A stretch of DNA of 64,000 nt. Origin: Streptomyces sp. P9-A4 (lineage in GTDB: Bacteria; Actinomycetota; Actinomycetes; Streptomycetales; Streptomycetaceae). Numbering within the stretch: position 1 is the first letter of the stretch; each line of letters begins with the position of its first letter. Location: the NCBI RefSeq assembly GCF_036634195.1, contig NZ_JAZIFY010000001.1:1-64000 (forward strand), written 5' to 3'. Below the pieces are notes generated by a model. It worked only from the letters and a program-made list of their open reading frames with translations, did not search any database and was not told the origin of the DNA. A program made the position numbers and the translations under genes. Of the stretch, positions 15,576 through 24,345 are shown in pieces.

Positions 15576-16597
15576 CGGTTCGACTCCTTCTGGGTGGTGG
15601 ACTCGGTGGTGGGGGCCGGGACGGTGGGGAGGGCGGGGGCGTTCTGTCGGCCCGTGAGGGCCAGGAAGACGTCGTCGAGGTCCGGGGTGTGCACCGTCAG
15701 CGATTCGGCCCGCACGCCCGTGGTGTCGAGCACGTCGATGACCGAGCGGAGGTTGGCGAGGGAGCCGTCGCTGGGAATCTGCAGGGTGAGCGACTCCTCG
15801 TCGCGGGTGGCGACGCCGAAGATCGAGGCCGCCGTGTCGAAGTGCGCCTCGTCGGTGAACTGGACGCGGACGTGCCCGCCCGGGATCAGCCGCTTCAGCT
15901 CCTGCGCTGTGCCCTCCGCCACGAACTTGCCGCGGTCGAGCACCGCGATGTGGTCGGCCAGGTGGTCGGCCTCATCGAGGTACTGCGTGGTGAGGAAGAT
16001 GGTCACGCCCTGGTCCGTGACCAGGTCGCGGATGAGTTCCCACATCACGCGACGGCTGCGTGGGTCGAGGCCGGTGGTCGGCTCGTCGAGGAAGATGATC
16101 CTCGGCCGGCCGACCAGCGTCATCGCCAGGTCGAGCTTGCGGCGCATGCCTCCGGAGAAGGTCGCGACGTTCTTGCGGGCCGCTTCCGTCAGCTCGAACC
16201 GGTCCAGGAGTTCGGCTGCACGGCGCCGGCCCTCGGCGCGGCTCAGATGGTGCAGGTCGGCCATGAGGAGCAGGTTCTCCTCGGCGGTCAGCAGCCCGTC
16301 GACAGCGGCGAACTGTCCGGTCACGCCGATCTGGCGCCGTACCGCGGCGGCGGCGGAGGTCACGTCGTGACCGACGATCCGCGCCTCGCCCGAGTCGGCC
16401 TTGATCAGCGTGGAGAGAATCTCCACCGTGGTGGTCTTGCCCGCCCCGTTCGGGCCGAGCAGCGCGAAGATCGTGCCCTCGGGAATCCGGAGGTCGATGC
16501 CGTCGAGCACCACCTTGTCGCCGTACGACTTGCGCAGACCGAGCGCGGAGATCGCGGCGGCGCGGGTGGCGGTGGCCGCTGTGGTCGCGGAATTCAT
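15572..16597 (-). CDS. ABC transporter ATP-binding protein (DrrA-like)
   Basis: A 341-residue ATPase. Walker A is GPNGAGKTT, the Q-loop lies in VTGQFAAVDG, the signature motif is FSGGMRRKLDLAMTL, Walker B is PRIIFLDEPTTGLD and the switch region is FLTTQYLDEA. These show the DrrA/NatA subclass of drug-export ATPases. A C-terminal regulatory extension (VRVQFTDEAHFDTAASIFG through DLDDVFLALTG) is also typical. ATG 16597 gives the standard length; the frame stays open further upstream but is not conserved-looking. The gene lies in a minus-strand run behind the RHH and DUF4097 genes, and an operator-like palindrome pair sits about 260 bp upstream. Confidence 0.92.
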   Translation of the reverse strand: MNSATTAATATRAAAISALGLRKSYGDKVVLDGIDLRIPEGTIFALLGPNGAGKTTTVEILSTLIKADSGEARIVGHDVTSAAAAVRRQIGVTGQFAAVDGLLTAEENLLLMADLHHLSRAEGRRRAAELLDRFELTEAARKNVATFSGGMRRKLDLAMTLVGRPRIIFLDEPTTGLDPRSRRVMWELIRDLVTDQGVTIFLTTQYLDEADHLADHIAVLDRGKFVAEGTAQELKRLIPGGHVRVQFTDEAHFDTAASIFGVATRDEESLTLQIPSDGSLANLRSVIDVLDTTGVRAESLTVHTPDLDDVFLALTGRQNAPALPTVPAPTTESTTQKESNR

Positions 16598-17187
16598 GGG
16601 AGCGGTCCCTTCTGTTCGGTGGTTCGGAAGTTCGGGGGTTCTGGGCTGAGGTGGGGTGGGGCTGGGGTGGGAGCTTTCCGGGCCCCAGGTGCGCGTGCGT
16701 GCGAGTGGGGTACGCGTGCGTGCCGCCGGTGGTCGGCGTGGAGGTTGCGCAGGATCCGCGGGCGGGCGGAGCACCGGCATGTCTCGGGGTGCGTCTCTCG
16801 TGGCCCCGAATCGGGGCTGCGGATCGCGTCTGCTGCGGCGGAGCGGGGCGCGCTTGGCGCCATCGGGCGCGCTCATGGCGCCATTCAGTCAGAGGTGTGC
16901 CCGAGGGGCTGGGAAGGCTTTCCCGCATGGCGCTTCGGTGGCGCCTGCCCAGGGCGCCTGCCCGGCCGCCGCGAAGGCGGACCGGGCTGCTCGCAGGGGG
17001 CGCCGTCGGCGGTGGAGGGCCGGCGGGGCGCGGCGGCGGTGGAGGGTGCTGCTGGTGACGGTGGAGGGTGGGGACGGCGGTGGAGATCGCCGTCCCACCG
17101 GCGCGGGCGACGGAGGCCCGCCCGTGCCCGTCGTACGTCGGTCCTGCTCGGACTTTCGGACTTTCGGACTTTCGGGCTCTACGAGGG
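16598..17187. other. 590-bp spacer upstream of the ABC genes
   Basis: No believable gene: long frames exist but encode Gly/Arg/Trp/Cys-rich protein with no domain features. The spacer contains two TGGCGCCA palindromes 21 bp apart (16855 and 16876) and a short tandem repeat of CGGACTTT at about 17150-17175. It separates the DUF4097 stop from the ABC ATPase start and probably holds the exporter's own promoter. Confidence 0.5.
16855..16883. promoter_or_regulatory. TGGCGCCA operator pair upstream of ABC exporter
   Basis: Two perfect copies of the palindrome TGGCGCCA (16855-16862 and 16876-16883) have centres exactly 21 bp, two helical turns, apart. A partial copy (GGGCGCGC) lies between them at about 10 bp. 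The same motif is arrayed upstream of the RHH regulator gene at 18717-18786. Confidence 0.6.
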
Positions 17188-18024
17188 TCAGGCTCGGCGG
17201 ATCACGATGTCGCCCACGCTCGTGCGGCCCCGGACCTCGACGGTCTCGGCCGACTCCCCCGGGCCCTGCGCCACTCCCAGTTCGTTGCGGACCCGTCCCG
17301 CCTTGGACCGCACGTCGAGCCAGGCCGCCGTGCCCTCGGCGATGCCGACCTCCAGGACTCCCGCGGAGGTCTCCAGGGTGATCTGCCCCCGCACCACCTC
17401 GTCGAGGCGGATGGAGCCGCTCGCCGTCTTCGCGGTGACCGAGTTCGCCGCGCGGACGACGCTGATGGAGCCGTTGGACGAGTTCACGCGCAGCTCGCCG
17501 TCGGTCTCCCCGATCATGGTCTCGCCGTTGAGGTTCTTGACGGTCGCGTCGCCGCCGATCCGGCCGGCCCGTACCCGGCCCGAGCCCTGGATGTCGGCGA
17601 CGCCCTTCACCAGGTCCACCTGGATGTCGCCGTGCGGCGTCTTCAGCCGCACGGTCTCGGCCTCCTCCAGCCGGATGTCCCCGGTGGAGGTCCTCAGGCG
17701 GCAGTTGCCGAAGCGTCCCTCGGCGACGATGTCGCCCATCCCCGTGCTCCCGGTGACGTCGGAGCCCGCGGGCAGCTCGACGGTCACGTCGATCACGCCG
17801 TACTTGCCGAACGGTGAACGCTTCTTCGGGCCCTTGACGACGAGTTCGCCGCCCACGCAGCTGACCTTGGTCTCTTCTGCGACCTGCATGTCATGGGTGT
17901 TGCCGGGCTCGCTCGGCGCCACCTCGACCACGGTGTCGGTGCGCTTGCCCGCGATGATCCGGATTCGCCCGACCTCGATCTCTACGGTGGCGGAGAGGGG
18001 CTCGGGGGTGTCGAAAGTGGGCAT
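17188..18024 (-). CDS. DUF4097 beta-repeat protein
   Basis: A 278-residue protein built almost wholly of short beta strands of the DUF4097/adhesin-like fold. Repeats such as GDIVAEGRFGNCRLRTSTGDI, GDIQVDLVKGVADIQGSG and NGSISVVRAANSVTAKTASG each carry the G-[DS]-I turn. It begins MPTFDTPEPLSATVEIEVG, as in many Streptomyces homologues, and has no signal peptide. DUF4097 proteins often accompany ABC exporters or anti-sigma/PspC systems and may act as cytoplasmic scaffolds. Here it lies 151 bp downstream of the RHH gene and upstream of the DrrAB-like genes. No enzymatic residues are visible. Confidence 0.85.
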   Translation of the reverse strand: MPTFDTPEPLSATVEIEVGRIRIIAGKRTDTVVEVAPSEPGNTHDMQVAEETKVSCVGGELVVKGPKKRSPFGKYGVIDVTVELPAGSDVTGSTGMGDIVAEGRFGNCRLRTSTGDIRLEEAETVRLKTPHGDIQVDLVKGVADIQGSGRVRAGRIGGDATVKNLNGETMIGETDGELRVNSSNGSISVVRAANSVTAKTASGSIRLDEVVRGQITLETSAGVLEVGIAEGTAAWLDVRSKAGRVRNELGVAQGPGESAETVEVRGRTSVGDIVIRRA

Positions 18025-18175
18025 GACTCTGCCGTCCCTTGGGTGAGTGGAGGTACGTGCGGTGGGTGGAGGTGCGGGCGGGTGCGGTGGTGCGGGGTGT
18101 GCGTGCCTGGTGGTGCGTGCTGTGCGCGTGTCCGGTGGTGCGGGCGCCGGCCCCGGCAGTGGTTCCGGGTGGTGG

Positions 18176-18706
18176 CTAGCGGACCCAGCCGGTGAAGCCC
18201 TGCCCGACCGCCGAGCCTGCCTGGCCGCGTCGGCCGCGGTCCGCCGCGGGTTCCAGTGCGGCGGCGACGGCCCGTACCAGCCAGGCGTTGACCGACAGGC
18301 CCTCGCGGCTCGCGGCCTCCTCGACGCGGAGCTTGAGCTGGGCGGGCGGCCGGAAGTTGATGCGTGCGGTGGCGCCCTCCTCGACCTCCGCGACGGCCGT
18401 CGCCGGGAGCGCCTGGGGTACCGGGGCCTGGGTGGCGGCGACCGCCCCGAAGGAGTCCGCCGCCGGCGGTGCGGTCACCACGAACTCGGGGTCGAGACCG
18501 CGCAGCCGCAGGTCGACCGAGCCGGGCGCCAGGTCCCGCGTCACCTCGCCCATCGCGTCGGACAGCGCGCTGAGCAGTGTCAGGCGGGCTGCCGATTCGA
18601 GCGGACCGGTGAGGCGATCGGCCAGGGCGCGGGCTTCGTCCCCGCCCGCTTCGGCGGCCACGCCCAGCTCATGACGAAGACGGTCAACATACGGAGTGAG
18701 GTCCAT
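18176..18706 (-). CDS. HicB-like ribbon-helix-helix regulator
   Basis: A 176-residue protein. The N-terminal half (MDLTPYVDRLRHELGVAAEA onward) is a helical domain. An Ala/Pro-rich linker follows, and the C-terminus has a clear ribbon-helix-helix DNA-binding unit: strand TARINFRPP, helix QLKLRVEEAASREG, turn, helix SVNAWLVRAVAAAL. Such proteins are annotated as HicB-family antitoxins, but no HicA toxin is adjacent. Its first likely operator, TGGCGCCA, lies 11 bp upstream of the start at 18706, pointing to autoregulation. Neighbours suggest it governs the DUF4097 and ABC exporter genes. RHH proteins usually bind short palindromes in tandem, which fits. Confidence 0.8.
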   Translation of the reverse strand: MDLTPYVDRLRHELGVAAEAGGDEARALADRLTGPLESAARLTLLSALSDAMGEVTRDLAPGSVDLRLRGLDPEFVVTAPPAADSFGAVAATQAPVPQALPATAVAEVEEGATARINFRPPAQLKLRVEEAASREGLSVNAWLVRAVAAALEPAADRGRRGQAGSAVGQGFTGWVR

Positions 18707-18716
18707 GAAGCAAGAG

Positions 18717-18786
18717 TGGCGCCACATTGGCGCCACCGCAACCCCTATGGCGCCATCTTGCGTCCTGGGGGCGCCAATGTGCGCCA
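18717..18786. promoter_or_regulatory. Phased array of TGGCGCCA operators
   Basis: There are three perfect TGGCGCCA palindromes (18717-18724, 18728-18735, 18748-18755) and two near-copies (GGGCGCCA 18769-18776 and GTGCGCCA 18779-18786). Centre-to-centre distances are 11, 20, 21 and 10 bp, all multiples of one helical turn, so a protein array would lie on one DNA face. The array sits directly upstream of the RHH gene. Confidence 0.7.
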
Positions 18787-19043
18787 TCGCTGAATCAGCA
18801 GCAGCTCGCCTTCGAAGGAGCAGCCGCCGTCGAAGCGCCCCGTACCAACGGCCAGCAGTGGCAATGAACGACCGCCGTCCCGGGCGCGGCACGGCGGCAG
18901 CTCGTGATCCCGTCGGGCGGCGGGGTACACACGGGATTTCGTCCGGGCGAAGCCGGCTCCCTCACGAAAGCGCCACCGGGCCGGAGGTTCCGGTCCTGGT
19001 GGCGACGGTAGAAGTTGCCGCAGTGGCAACTTCAAGCCCCGGC

Positions 19044-20240
19044 TCATCGGCTCTTCACCGGTGTCGGGCGCTGTCGGAGCAGGTATGTCGCCGCGGCGGC
19101 GACCAGGGCCAGCATGCAGGCGATGAAGACCAGGCCCGCGCCTTCCAGGCCCATGGGGTCGGCCAGGAGGCCGACTCCGATGACCGGGATCGAGATGCCC
19201 GCGTACGCCACCACGAACAGGGCCGAGATCACCGCGGCGCGGCGGTCCGCCGGAGCCGCCGCCGCGACGGAGCTCAGTGCCGCGCGGAAGGCCAGGCCCT
19301 GGCCCGCGCCGCCGATGGCGGCGGCGAGGACGACGAACACCAGGAGGTCGGTGTACAGCGCGCCCCCGAGGAACGCGAGGCCGACGAAGAGGACCGCGCA
19401 GCCCAGGGAGAGCGACCGCTCGACGCCGACGCGGCCGACGGCCAGTTGCCCCGCGACGGAGGCGAAGAAGGCCAGGGCGACGATCAGGCCGCTCACCGCG
19501 TGATTGTCGACGTGGAGGTAGCGGGCGAGGAACGCGGGGCTGACGGAGGTGAACACCCCGAAGAGCGCGAACCCCACGAAGGAGGCGATGGCCGCCGGGA
19601 CGAACACCTTCCTCACCTGGGCCGGCAGGGCGGGGAGCTGCGATCGTACGGCTGTCATCGGCCGGCGCTCCCGGACGGTCTCGGGGAGGCGCAGCAGGAC
19701 CGCGGCGGAGAGGAGTACGAGGCCGAGATGGACGGCGAACGGGAGCACCAGGGGCTCGGGAGCGTACTCCGCGAGCAGTCCGGCGAGGAGGGGGCCGCAT
19801 CCGAGGCCGCCCATGTTGGCGGCCGTCGCCACGAAGGTCGCCCGGCTCCCGCCGCCGCGCGGGGCGAGCTCCAACACGTACACGGTGGCGGCGCCGGTGA
19901 ACAGGCCGACCGACACGCCCGAGAGCAGCCGTCCCCCGTAGAGCCAGCCCACGCCGTCCGCCGAGAGGAAGCAGACGGCGCTCGCGGCGGAGAAGCCCAG
20001 GCCCCAGAGCAGGGTCGGCCGTCTGCCGATGGTGTCCGAGGCATTGCCCGCGAGGAGCAGGACGGCGATGACCCCGAAGGCGTACACCGCGTAGACGACG
20101 GTCACGGTCAGCTCGGAGAACCCGAACTTCTCCTGGTAGAGGGGGTAGAGCGGGGTCGGCAACGTGGTGCCGATCATGCATACGACGAACACGGCCCCGG
20201 CCAGCAGACAGCGGAGCCAGCCCTGACGTTCACCATCCAT
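19044..20240 (-). CDS. MFS transporter
   Basis: A 398-residue major facilitator with twelve predicted membrane helices. The loop 2-3 signature appears as GNASDTIGRRPTLLWGLGF, and helix 5 contains a GxxxGP-like segment (ANMGGLGCGPLLAGLLAEY), pointing to the drug:H+ antiporter subgroup. ATG 20240 is followed by a short basic segment and then helix 1 (LLAGAVFVVCMIGTTLPTP). It is a probable exporter of small molecules; the substrate is unknown. It lies 80 bp downstream of the LacI gene and upstream of the RHH operator array, all on the same strand. Confidence 0.87.
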   Translation of the reverse strand: MDGERQGWLRCLLAGAVFVVCMIGTTLPTPLYPLYQEKFGFSELTVTVVYAVYAFGVIAVLLLAGNASDTIGRRPTLLWGLGFSAASAVCFLSADGVGWLYGGRLLSGVSVGLFTGAATVYVLELAPRGGGSRATFVATAANMGGLGCGPLLAGLLAEYAPEPLVLPFAVHLGLVLLSAAVLLRLPETVRERRPMTAVRSQLPALPAQVRKVFVPAAIASFVGFALFGVFTSVSPAFLARYLHVDNHAVSGLIVALAFFASVAGQLAVGRVGVERSLSLGCAVLFVGLAFLGGALYTDLLVFVVLAAAIGGAGQGLAFRAALSSVAAAAPADRRAAVISALFVVAYAGISIPVIGVGLLADPMGLEGAGLVFIACMLALVAAAATYLLRQRPTPVKSR

Positions 20241-20320
20241 GCCGCCGACCGTATCCCCGCAGGTGCCCGCCCTCGCGGAGCGAATTGCGAGGCGGGCAAA
20301 GCGGGACTTTCCGGGCACTC

Positions 20321-21352
20321 CTAGGGGATGTCCGGTGTACTCGCGCGTACGACGGCTTCGGCCGGGAGGAGCAGGCCCTGCGCCGGGGTTTCGGCCGGGT
20401 TCTCGACCGCGGTGATGAGCCGGTCGACGAGCGCGTCGGCGATGGTCGCCAGGGGCAGCCGCACGGTGGTCAGGGCCGGTTGCAGGAGGGTGCCGAGCGG
20501 GAGGTCGTTGAAGCCGGTGACGGCGATGTCGGAGCCGACGCCGAGGCCCGCCGAACGGACGGCCTGATAGGCGGTCAGCGCGAGCCAGTCGCCCGCGCAG
20601 ACCAGAGCGGTGGGACGGTCGGGCCCCGCCAGCAGGCGCTGGACCGCTCGGGCGAGGGCTGTCGGTTCGTCGTCGGGGACGCTGACCTCGAAGCCGCCGT
20701 CGGGCGCCGCTGCCACGGCCTGGAGGAAGCCCGCCCGACGGTCGGCGAGCCAGGGCAGCGAGGCCGCGGAGTTCACGTAGCAGATCCTGCGGTGCCCCTG
20801 CTCGACGAGACGGCCGACGAGGTCGGCGGTGGCGGCGGCGGAGTCGATGTCCACCCAGTTCTGCGGCCGGCCGGGGGCGGTACGGCCGAAGACGGCGAAC
20901 GGGAAGCCCGCCTCGGCGAGCACGTCGACGCGCGGGTCGTCGTGGACGACGTCGGAGAGGACGAACCCGTCGATCTGGCGGGCGGCGATCAGTCCGTTGA
21001 AGGAGCGGGCGACCGCCTGGGCGCCCTGCCGGGGGTCGCAGCGGAACAGCAGGATGCGGTGGCCGACCGCGTCCGCCGCCGTGACCAGCGCCTGGAGGAA
21101 GCCGCCCATCAGGGGGTTGGGGTCGGCCGGGTTGTCGGCGGGGGCGGGGTAGCCGATGACCTTGCGGGTTCCGGTGCGCAGGCTGCGGGCGGACTGGTCG
21201 GGCTGGTATCCCAGCTCCTCGATCGCGGCGGTGACCCGGGCGAGGGTCGTGTCGCGCAGCCGGTGGGGGGCGTTGAGGGCGTTCGAGACGGTCTGGCGGG
21301 AGACCCCGGCCGTGCGTGCGACGTCCTCGATGGTCACCTGTCGAGCGGTCAT
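20321..21352 (-). CDS. LacI-family transcriptional regulator
   Basis: A 343-residue repressor. The N-terminal helix-turn-helix reads VTIEDVARTAGVSRQTVSNAL with the hinge helix YQPDQSARSLRTG. The sugar-binding core shows GFVLSDVVHDD, WVDIDSAAATADLVGRLVEQ and AVTGFNDLPLG, the periplasmic-binding-protein-like fold. It lies 60 bp downstream of the alpha-galactosidase gene, at the end of the sugar-uptake operon it presumably controls. Its likely ligand is a galactoside or a breakdown product. A LacI-type palindrome with central CG is found at the operon head (27906-27919). Confidence 0.9.
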   Translation of the reverse strand: MTARQVTIEDVARTAGVSRQTVSNALNAPHRLRDTTLARVTAAIEELGYQPDQSARSLRTGTRKVIGYPAPADNPADPNPLMGGFLQALVTAADAVGHRILLFRCDPRQGAQAVARSFNGLIAARQIDGFVLSDVVHDDPRVDVLAEAGFPFAVFGRTAPGRPQNWVDIDSAAATADLVGRLVEQGHRRICYVNSAASLPWLADRRAGFLQAVAAAPDGGFEVSVPDDEPTALARAVQRLLAGPDRPTALVCAGDWLALTAYQAVRSAGLGVGSDIAVTGFNDLPLGTLLQPALTTVRLPLATIADALVDRLITAVENPAETPAQGLLLPAEAVVRASTPDIP

Positions 21353-21412
21353 CGTTCCTCTGGGGCGGTGGTCGGCGAGCTGGGGGCGGTGACCACCCCC
21401 AGCCCCCGGTCG

Positions 21413-23524
21413 TCAGTGCTCGCGGGTCAGGGTGAGCAGGCCACCGGTCGGCACGGTCACCGGGTTCACTCCGGCGACGAGGTCGAGCACGGTCTCGGAC
21501 AGGATCTCACCACGGCAGTCCTGGACGCGGGCGAGGGCCCTTTCCGGGCGGCGGGCGGTGAGGAGTACGACGGGGTCGCTGTCCGCGTTGGCTACGAGCA
21601 GGGTCCACTGCCGTCGCGCGCCGGTGTTGGCGGCGTCACTTTCGGGGGGCTGGTTGCCGTCGGCGCCGGGGCCGGGGGGCTGGGTGCCTTCGGCGTTCCC
21701 GTCCCGGTCGGCCACGTCCACGTCGCTTCCGTCCGGGAGGGCTACCGGCAGGGGTGCGTAGCGGGCAACCACCGTGGTGTGTCCGTCGCTCGCGCGCACC
21801 TGCGGGTAGCCGAGGTCGGGGCGTGTGGGTGTCAGCTCGCCGAGCTGGAGTACGCCCGCGTGGCCGCGGAAGACTCCGAGCCAGAAGCGCAGGGTCGCGA
21901 GCTGCTCCGGGGTCTGGGCCGCCAGGTCGACCGAGATCTGCGGTACGGAGAACAGGGCATTGATCAGGTGGACGGCGACGGCCTCGGGCCGCTCGGCCGC
22001 GTGCCACATGATCATGTCGGCGTGGACCGCGAGCGGTCCCGCGATGAGCCGGCAGTCGAGGGTGCCCTGCCGGTTCTGGGCGGGGCTGAGTGGGCAGTCG
22101 ACGGTACGGATCATGGTGGCGTACGGCCAGAGGCCGGGGCTGACGTACGGCTGGCGGTGCTCGACGATCACGTCCGGCCGGGTCCGGCGGAGCCGGGCGT
22201 CGAGGTCGGCGAGCAGCCGGCTCACGCCCTCGTGGACGGCCGTGTAGTCGGCGCCGGACGGCGCGGGCGGCGGGTCCGCGACGGCGAACTGGTCGATGAA
22301 GTCGAGCTTCACGCCGTCCATGTCCCACTCCTCGACCGCGCGGGAGATCTTGTCGATCAGGTACGCGCGGACCTCGGGGTGGCGGGGGTCGAGGACGGCC
22401 GCTTCCAGCTGGGGCACCTCACGCAGGATCATCCCCTTGAAGCGGTCCCAGGCGTCGTTGTGGCGGCCGATGTAAGGCACCGCGTACCAGAGGAGGTAGG
22501 CGAGGCCGAGCCGGTGGACCTCGGCGACGTGGGCCGCCGGGTCGGGGAAGGCCTCGGAGTTGGGCTCCCAGTCTCCGCAGTGGCCGTAGCCGCGGGTGCG
22601 GTCGGCGGTCTGCCAGCCGTCGTCGACGATGATGCTGTCGCAGCCGAGGTCCGCGGCGAGGGCTGCCTGGCGCTCCACGACGGCTGCGTCGAGGTTCTGG
22701 TGGAGGCTGTACCAGGTGGAGTAGGCGGGCATGCGGGCGGCCGGAGCCACGCCGGGGTGGGTGGGGTCGGGTCCGCCCGTGGGGTTCGTGTCGTGTGCGG
22801 GCCGGTCTTCGTGGCCCGGTCCCCGTGCTTCCTCTCCCCACCAGGTGGTCACGGCCTCCAGCGCTCTCGCGAAGTGGCGGTCGCCGAGGTCGATCCGGAG
22901 CCGCAGCGGCGGGCCGTCCGGGGTGAGGTCCTGCTCGACGGTGAAGGCGAACTCGCCGCTCTCCTCCACCACTCCGGCGCCCACGCGTACCGGCGCGGCC
23001 GTCTCCCCCGCCGCGGCGGTGCACAGGGACCGGTCGCCGGTGCCGATCAGGGCCGCGACGGGTGCGCCCAGGGCGAGCGAGACGGTCCGGGGCGCGGTCC
23101 AGGACGGCGGCAGCCAGCGGGAGGCGTTGGTGGCCGGGGTCCAGTAGGCGGTGGCGTCGACACAGGCGATCCGCCATTCGGCGCGGACGGTGGCCGCGGT
23201 CGCCACCGTGACCTCGACGAGCGCGACGCCCTCCTCGGGCGTGGTGACGACGGCGTTCGGGCGGTCGCAGCCGAGCACGGTGAGGTGGACGGTGACCGGG
23301 GTGCCGGTGGTGTCGGACAGGCCGGTGGTTACCGGGTGGTGGGCGACGGTCTCGGGGGTCTCGTCGGCGGGGGTGTTCGGGCGCCAGGCCGGGACGGGCT
23401 GGGCAGGGACGGGCTGGGAAGGGTCGAGCTGGGGCTCGACAGACTGAGTCGGCTCGGTGAGCGCCGGATCCGTGGGCGTCGCTTCGGTGGGCGCGCCGGC
23501 GGGGTGGCGCGGTGCGGTGGTCAC
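21413..23524 (-). CDS. Alpha-galactosidase (GH36-type)
   Basis: A 703-residue cytoplasmic glycosidase. The first 50 residues are a low-complexity Pro/Thr/Gln lead. A beta-rich N-domain follows, then a TIM barrel with TWYSLHQNLDAAVV, DSIIVDDGWQT, the nucleophile region DGVKLDFIDQF and the downstream acid/base region around TVDCPLSPAQNRQ. The C-terminal domain is beta-sheet and contains an inserted Gly/Asp/Pro-rich loop. GTG 23524 has AAGGAG at 8 bp; an alternative GTG at 23533 overlaps the permease stop. It would release galactose from imported alpha-galactosides. It is encoded last among the uptake genes, after the two permeases. Confidence 0.82.
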   Translation of the reverse strand: MTTAPRHPAGAPTEATPTDPALTEPTQSVEPQLDPSQPVPAQPVPAWRPNTPADETPETVAHHPVTTGLSDTTGTPVTVHLTVLGCDRPNAVVTTPEEGVALVEVTVATAATVRAEWRIACVDATAYWTPATNASRWLPPSWTAPRTVSLALGAPVAALIGTGDRSLCTAAAGETAAPVRVGAGVVEESGEFAFTVEQDLTPDGPPLRLRIDLGDRHFARALEAVTTWWGEEARGPGHEDRPAHDTNPTGGPDPTHPGVAPAARMPAYSTWYSLHQNLDAAVVERQAALAADLGCDSIIVDDGWQTADRTRGYGHCGDWEPNSEAFPDPAAHVAEVHRLGLAYLLWYAVPYIGRHNDAWDRFKGMILREVPQLEAAVLDPRHPEVRAYLIDKISRAVEEWDMDGVKLDFIDQFAVADPPPAPSGADYTAVHEGVSRLLADLDARLRRTRPDVIVEHRQPYVSPGLWPYATMIRTVDCPLSPAQNRQGTLDCRLIAGPLAVHADMIMWHAAERPEAVAVHLINALFSVPQISVDLAAQTPEQLATLRFWLGVFRGHAGVLQLGELTPTRPDLGYPQVRASDGHTTVVARYAPLPVALPDGSDVDVADRDGNAEGTQPPGPGADGNQPPESDAANTGARRQWTLLVANADSDPVVLLTARRPERALARVQDCRGEILSETVLDLVAGVNPVTVPTGGLLTLTREH

Positions 23525-23529
23525 GGGGG

Positions 23530-24345
23530 TCACTCCTTGGTGGCTCCGGCCAGCAGGCCGGAGATGAACTGGCGTTGCAGTACGAGGAAGAGGGCCATCA
23601 CGGGGATGGCCGCGATGGCGCTGGCCAGCAGCACCTGCGCGTAGTTGGTGGTCGAGAGGCCCTGCAGGGTGGCCGTGGCCACGGGCAGCGTGTACATCTC
23701 GGGGCTGCGCAGCGCGATCAGCGGCCAGACGAACTGGTTCCAGCCGCCGAGGAAGACGAACAGCGAGAGCGCGGCGATGATCGGGCGGTTGACGGGGATG
23801 ACGATCCGCCACAGGACGCGCAGCTCCCCCGCGCCGTCGACGCGGGCCGCGTCGAGGAGTTCGTCGGGCATGGAGCGCAGTGCCTGCCGCATCAGGAAGA
23901 TGCCGAACGGGGTGACGAGTCCGGGCAGGATGACGGACTGGTACGAGTCGATCAGGCCCAGGTCCATCATCATCTGGAAGATCGGGATCAGCATGACCGT
24001 GTCGGGGATGACCAGGGTGCTGAGCAGGAGGACGAAGAACAGGTTGCGTCCGCGGAAGTCGAACTTGGCGAAGGCGTACCCCGCCAGGACGGACACGGTG
24101 ACGGCGCCGAGGGTCTGGAGACCCGCCACGAGCACGGTGTTGAACAGGACGCGGCCGAGTCCGATCGAGTCCTGGAGGCCCTGGAGGTTCTCCATGAGGT
24201 GGCCGCCCGGGAGCAGCTTCGGCGGCCATGCGAAGACGTCCTTGTCGTCCTGGGTGGCGGCCATGGCGAGCCAGTAGAACGGGCCGACGCAGAGCCCGAA
24301 GGCGCCCGCGAGCAGCAGGGTGAGGAGCGGGCCTCGGGACTTCAT
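23530..24345 (-). CDS. Carbohydrate ABC permease (MalG-like)
   Basis: A 271-residue inner-membrane permease with six predicted helices. The cytoplasmic EAA-type loop reads LLDAARVDGAGELRVLWRIV, where the ATPase docks. Family hallmarks include FLMRQALRSMPDELLDAA and the final QRQFISGLLAGATKE. It pairs with the permease encoded immediately upstream; the genes overlap by 4 nt (ATGA). No ATPase gene is present in this cluster, so a shared MsiK-type ATPase elsewhere in the genome is expected, as is normal in Streptomyces sugar importers. Confidence 0.92.
   Translation of the reverse strand: MKSRGPLLTLLLAGAFGLCVGPFYWLAMAATQDDKDVFAWPPKLLPGGHLMENLQGLQDSIGLGRVLFNTVLVAGLQTLGAVTVSVLAGYAFAKFDFRGRNLFFVLLLSTLVIPDTVMLIPIFQMMMDLGLIDSYQSVILPGLVTPFGIFLMRQALRSMPDELLDAARVDGAGELRVLWRIVIPVNRPIIAALSLFVFLGGWNQFVWPLIALRSPEMYTLPVATATLQGLSTTNYAQVLLASAIAAIPVMALFLVLQRQFISGLLAGATKE

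Noticed and set aside
16651..17058. A possible gene in the spacer upstream of the ABC ATPase
   Set aside because: The translation is dominated by Gly, Trp, Cys and Arg with no hydrophobic-polar pattern; operator palindromes lie within it, so a regulatory spacer is more plausible.
18176..18706. Reading the RHH protein as the antitoxin of a HicAB toxin-antitoxin pair
   Set aside because: No short HicA-like gene lies on either side; the neighbours are DUF4097 and an MFS gene, and the protein has an extra N-terminal domain.
20285..23644. An open frame of 1119 residues on the plus strand across the LacI and alpha-galactosidase genes
   Set aside because: High G+C makes long antisense frames common. 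It is Gly/Val/Asp/Arg-rich without recognisable motifs, whereas the minus strand encodes two well-supported families.
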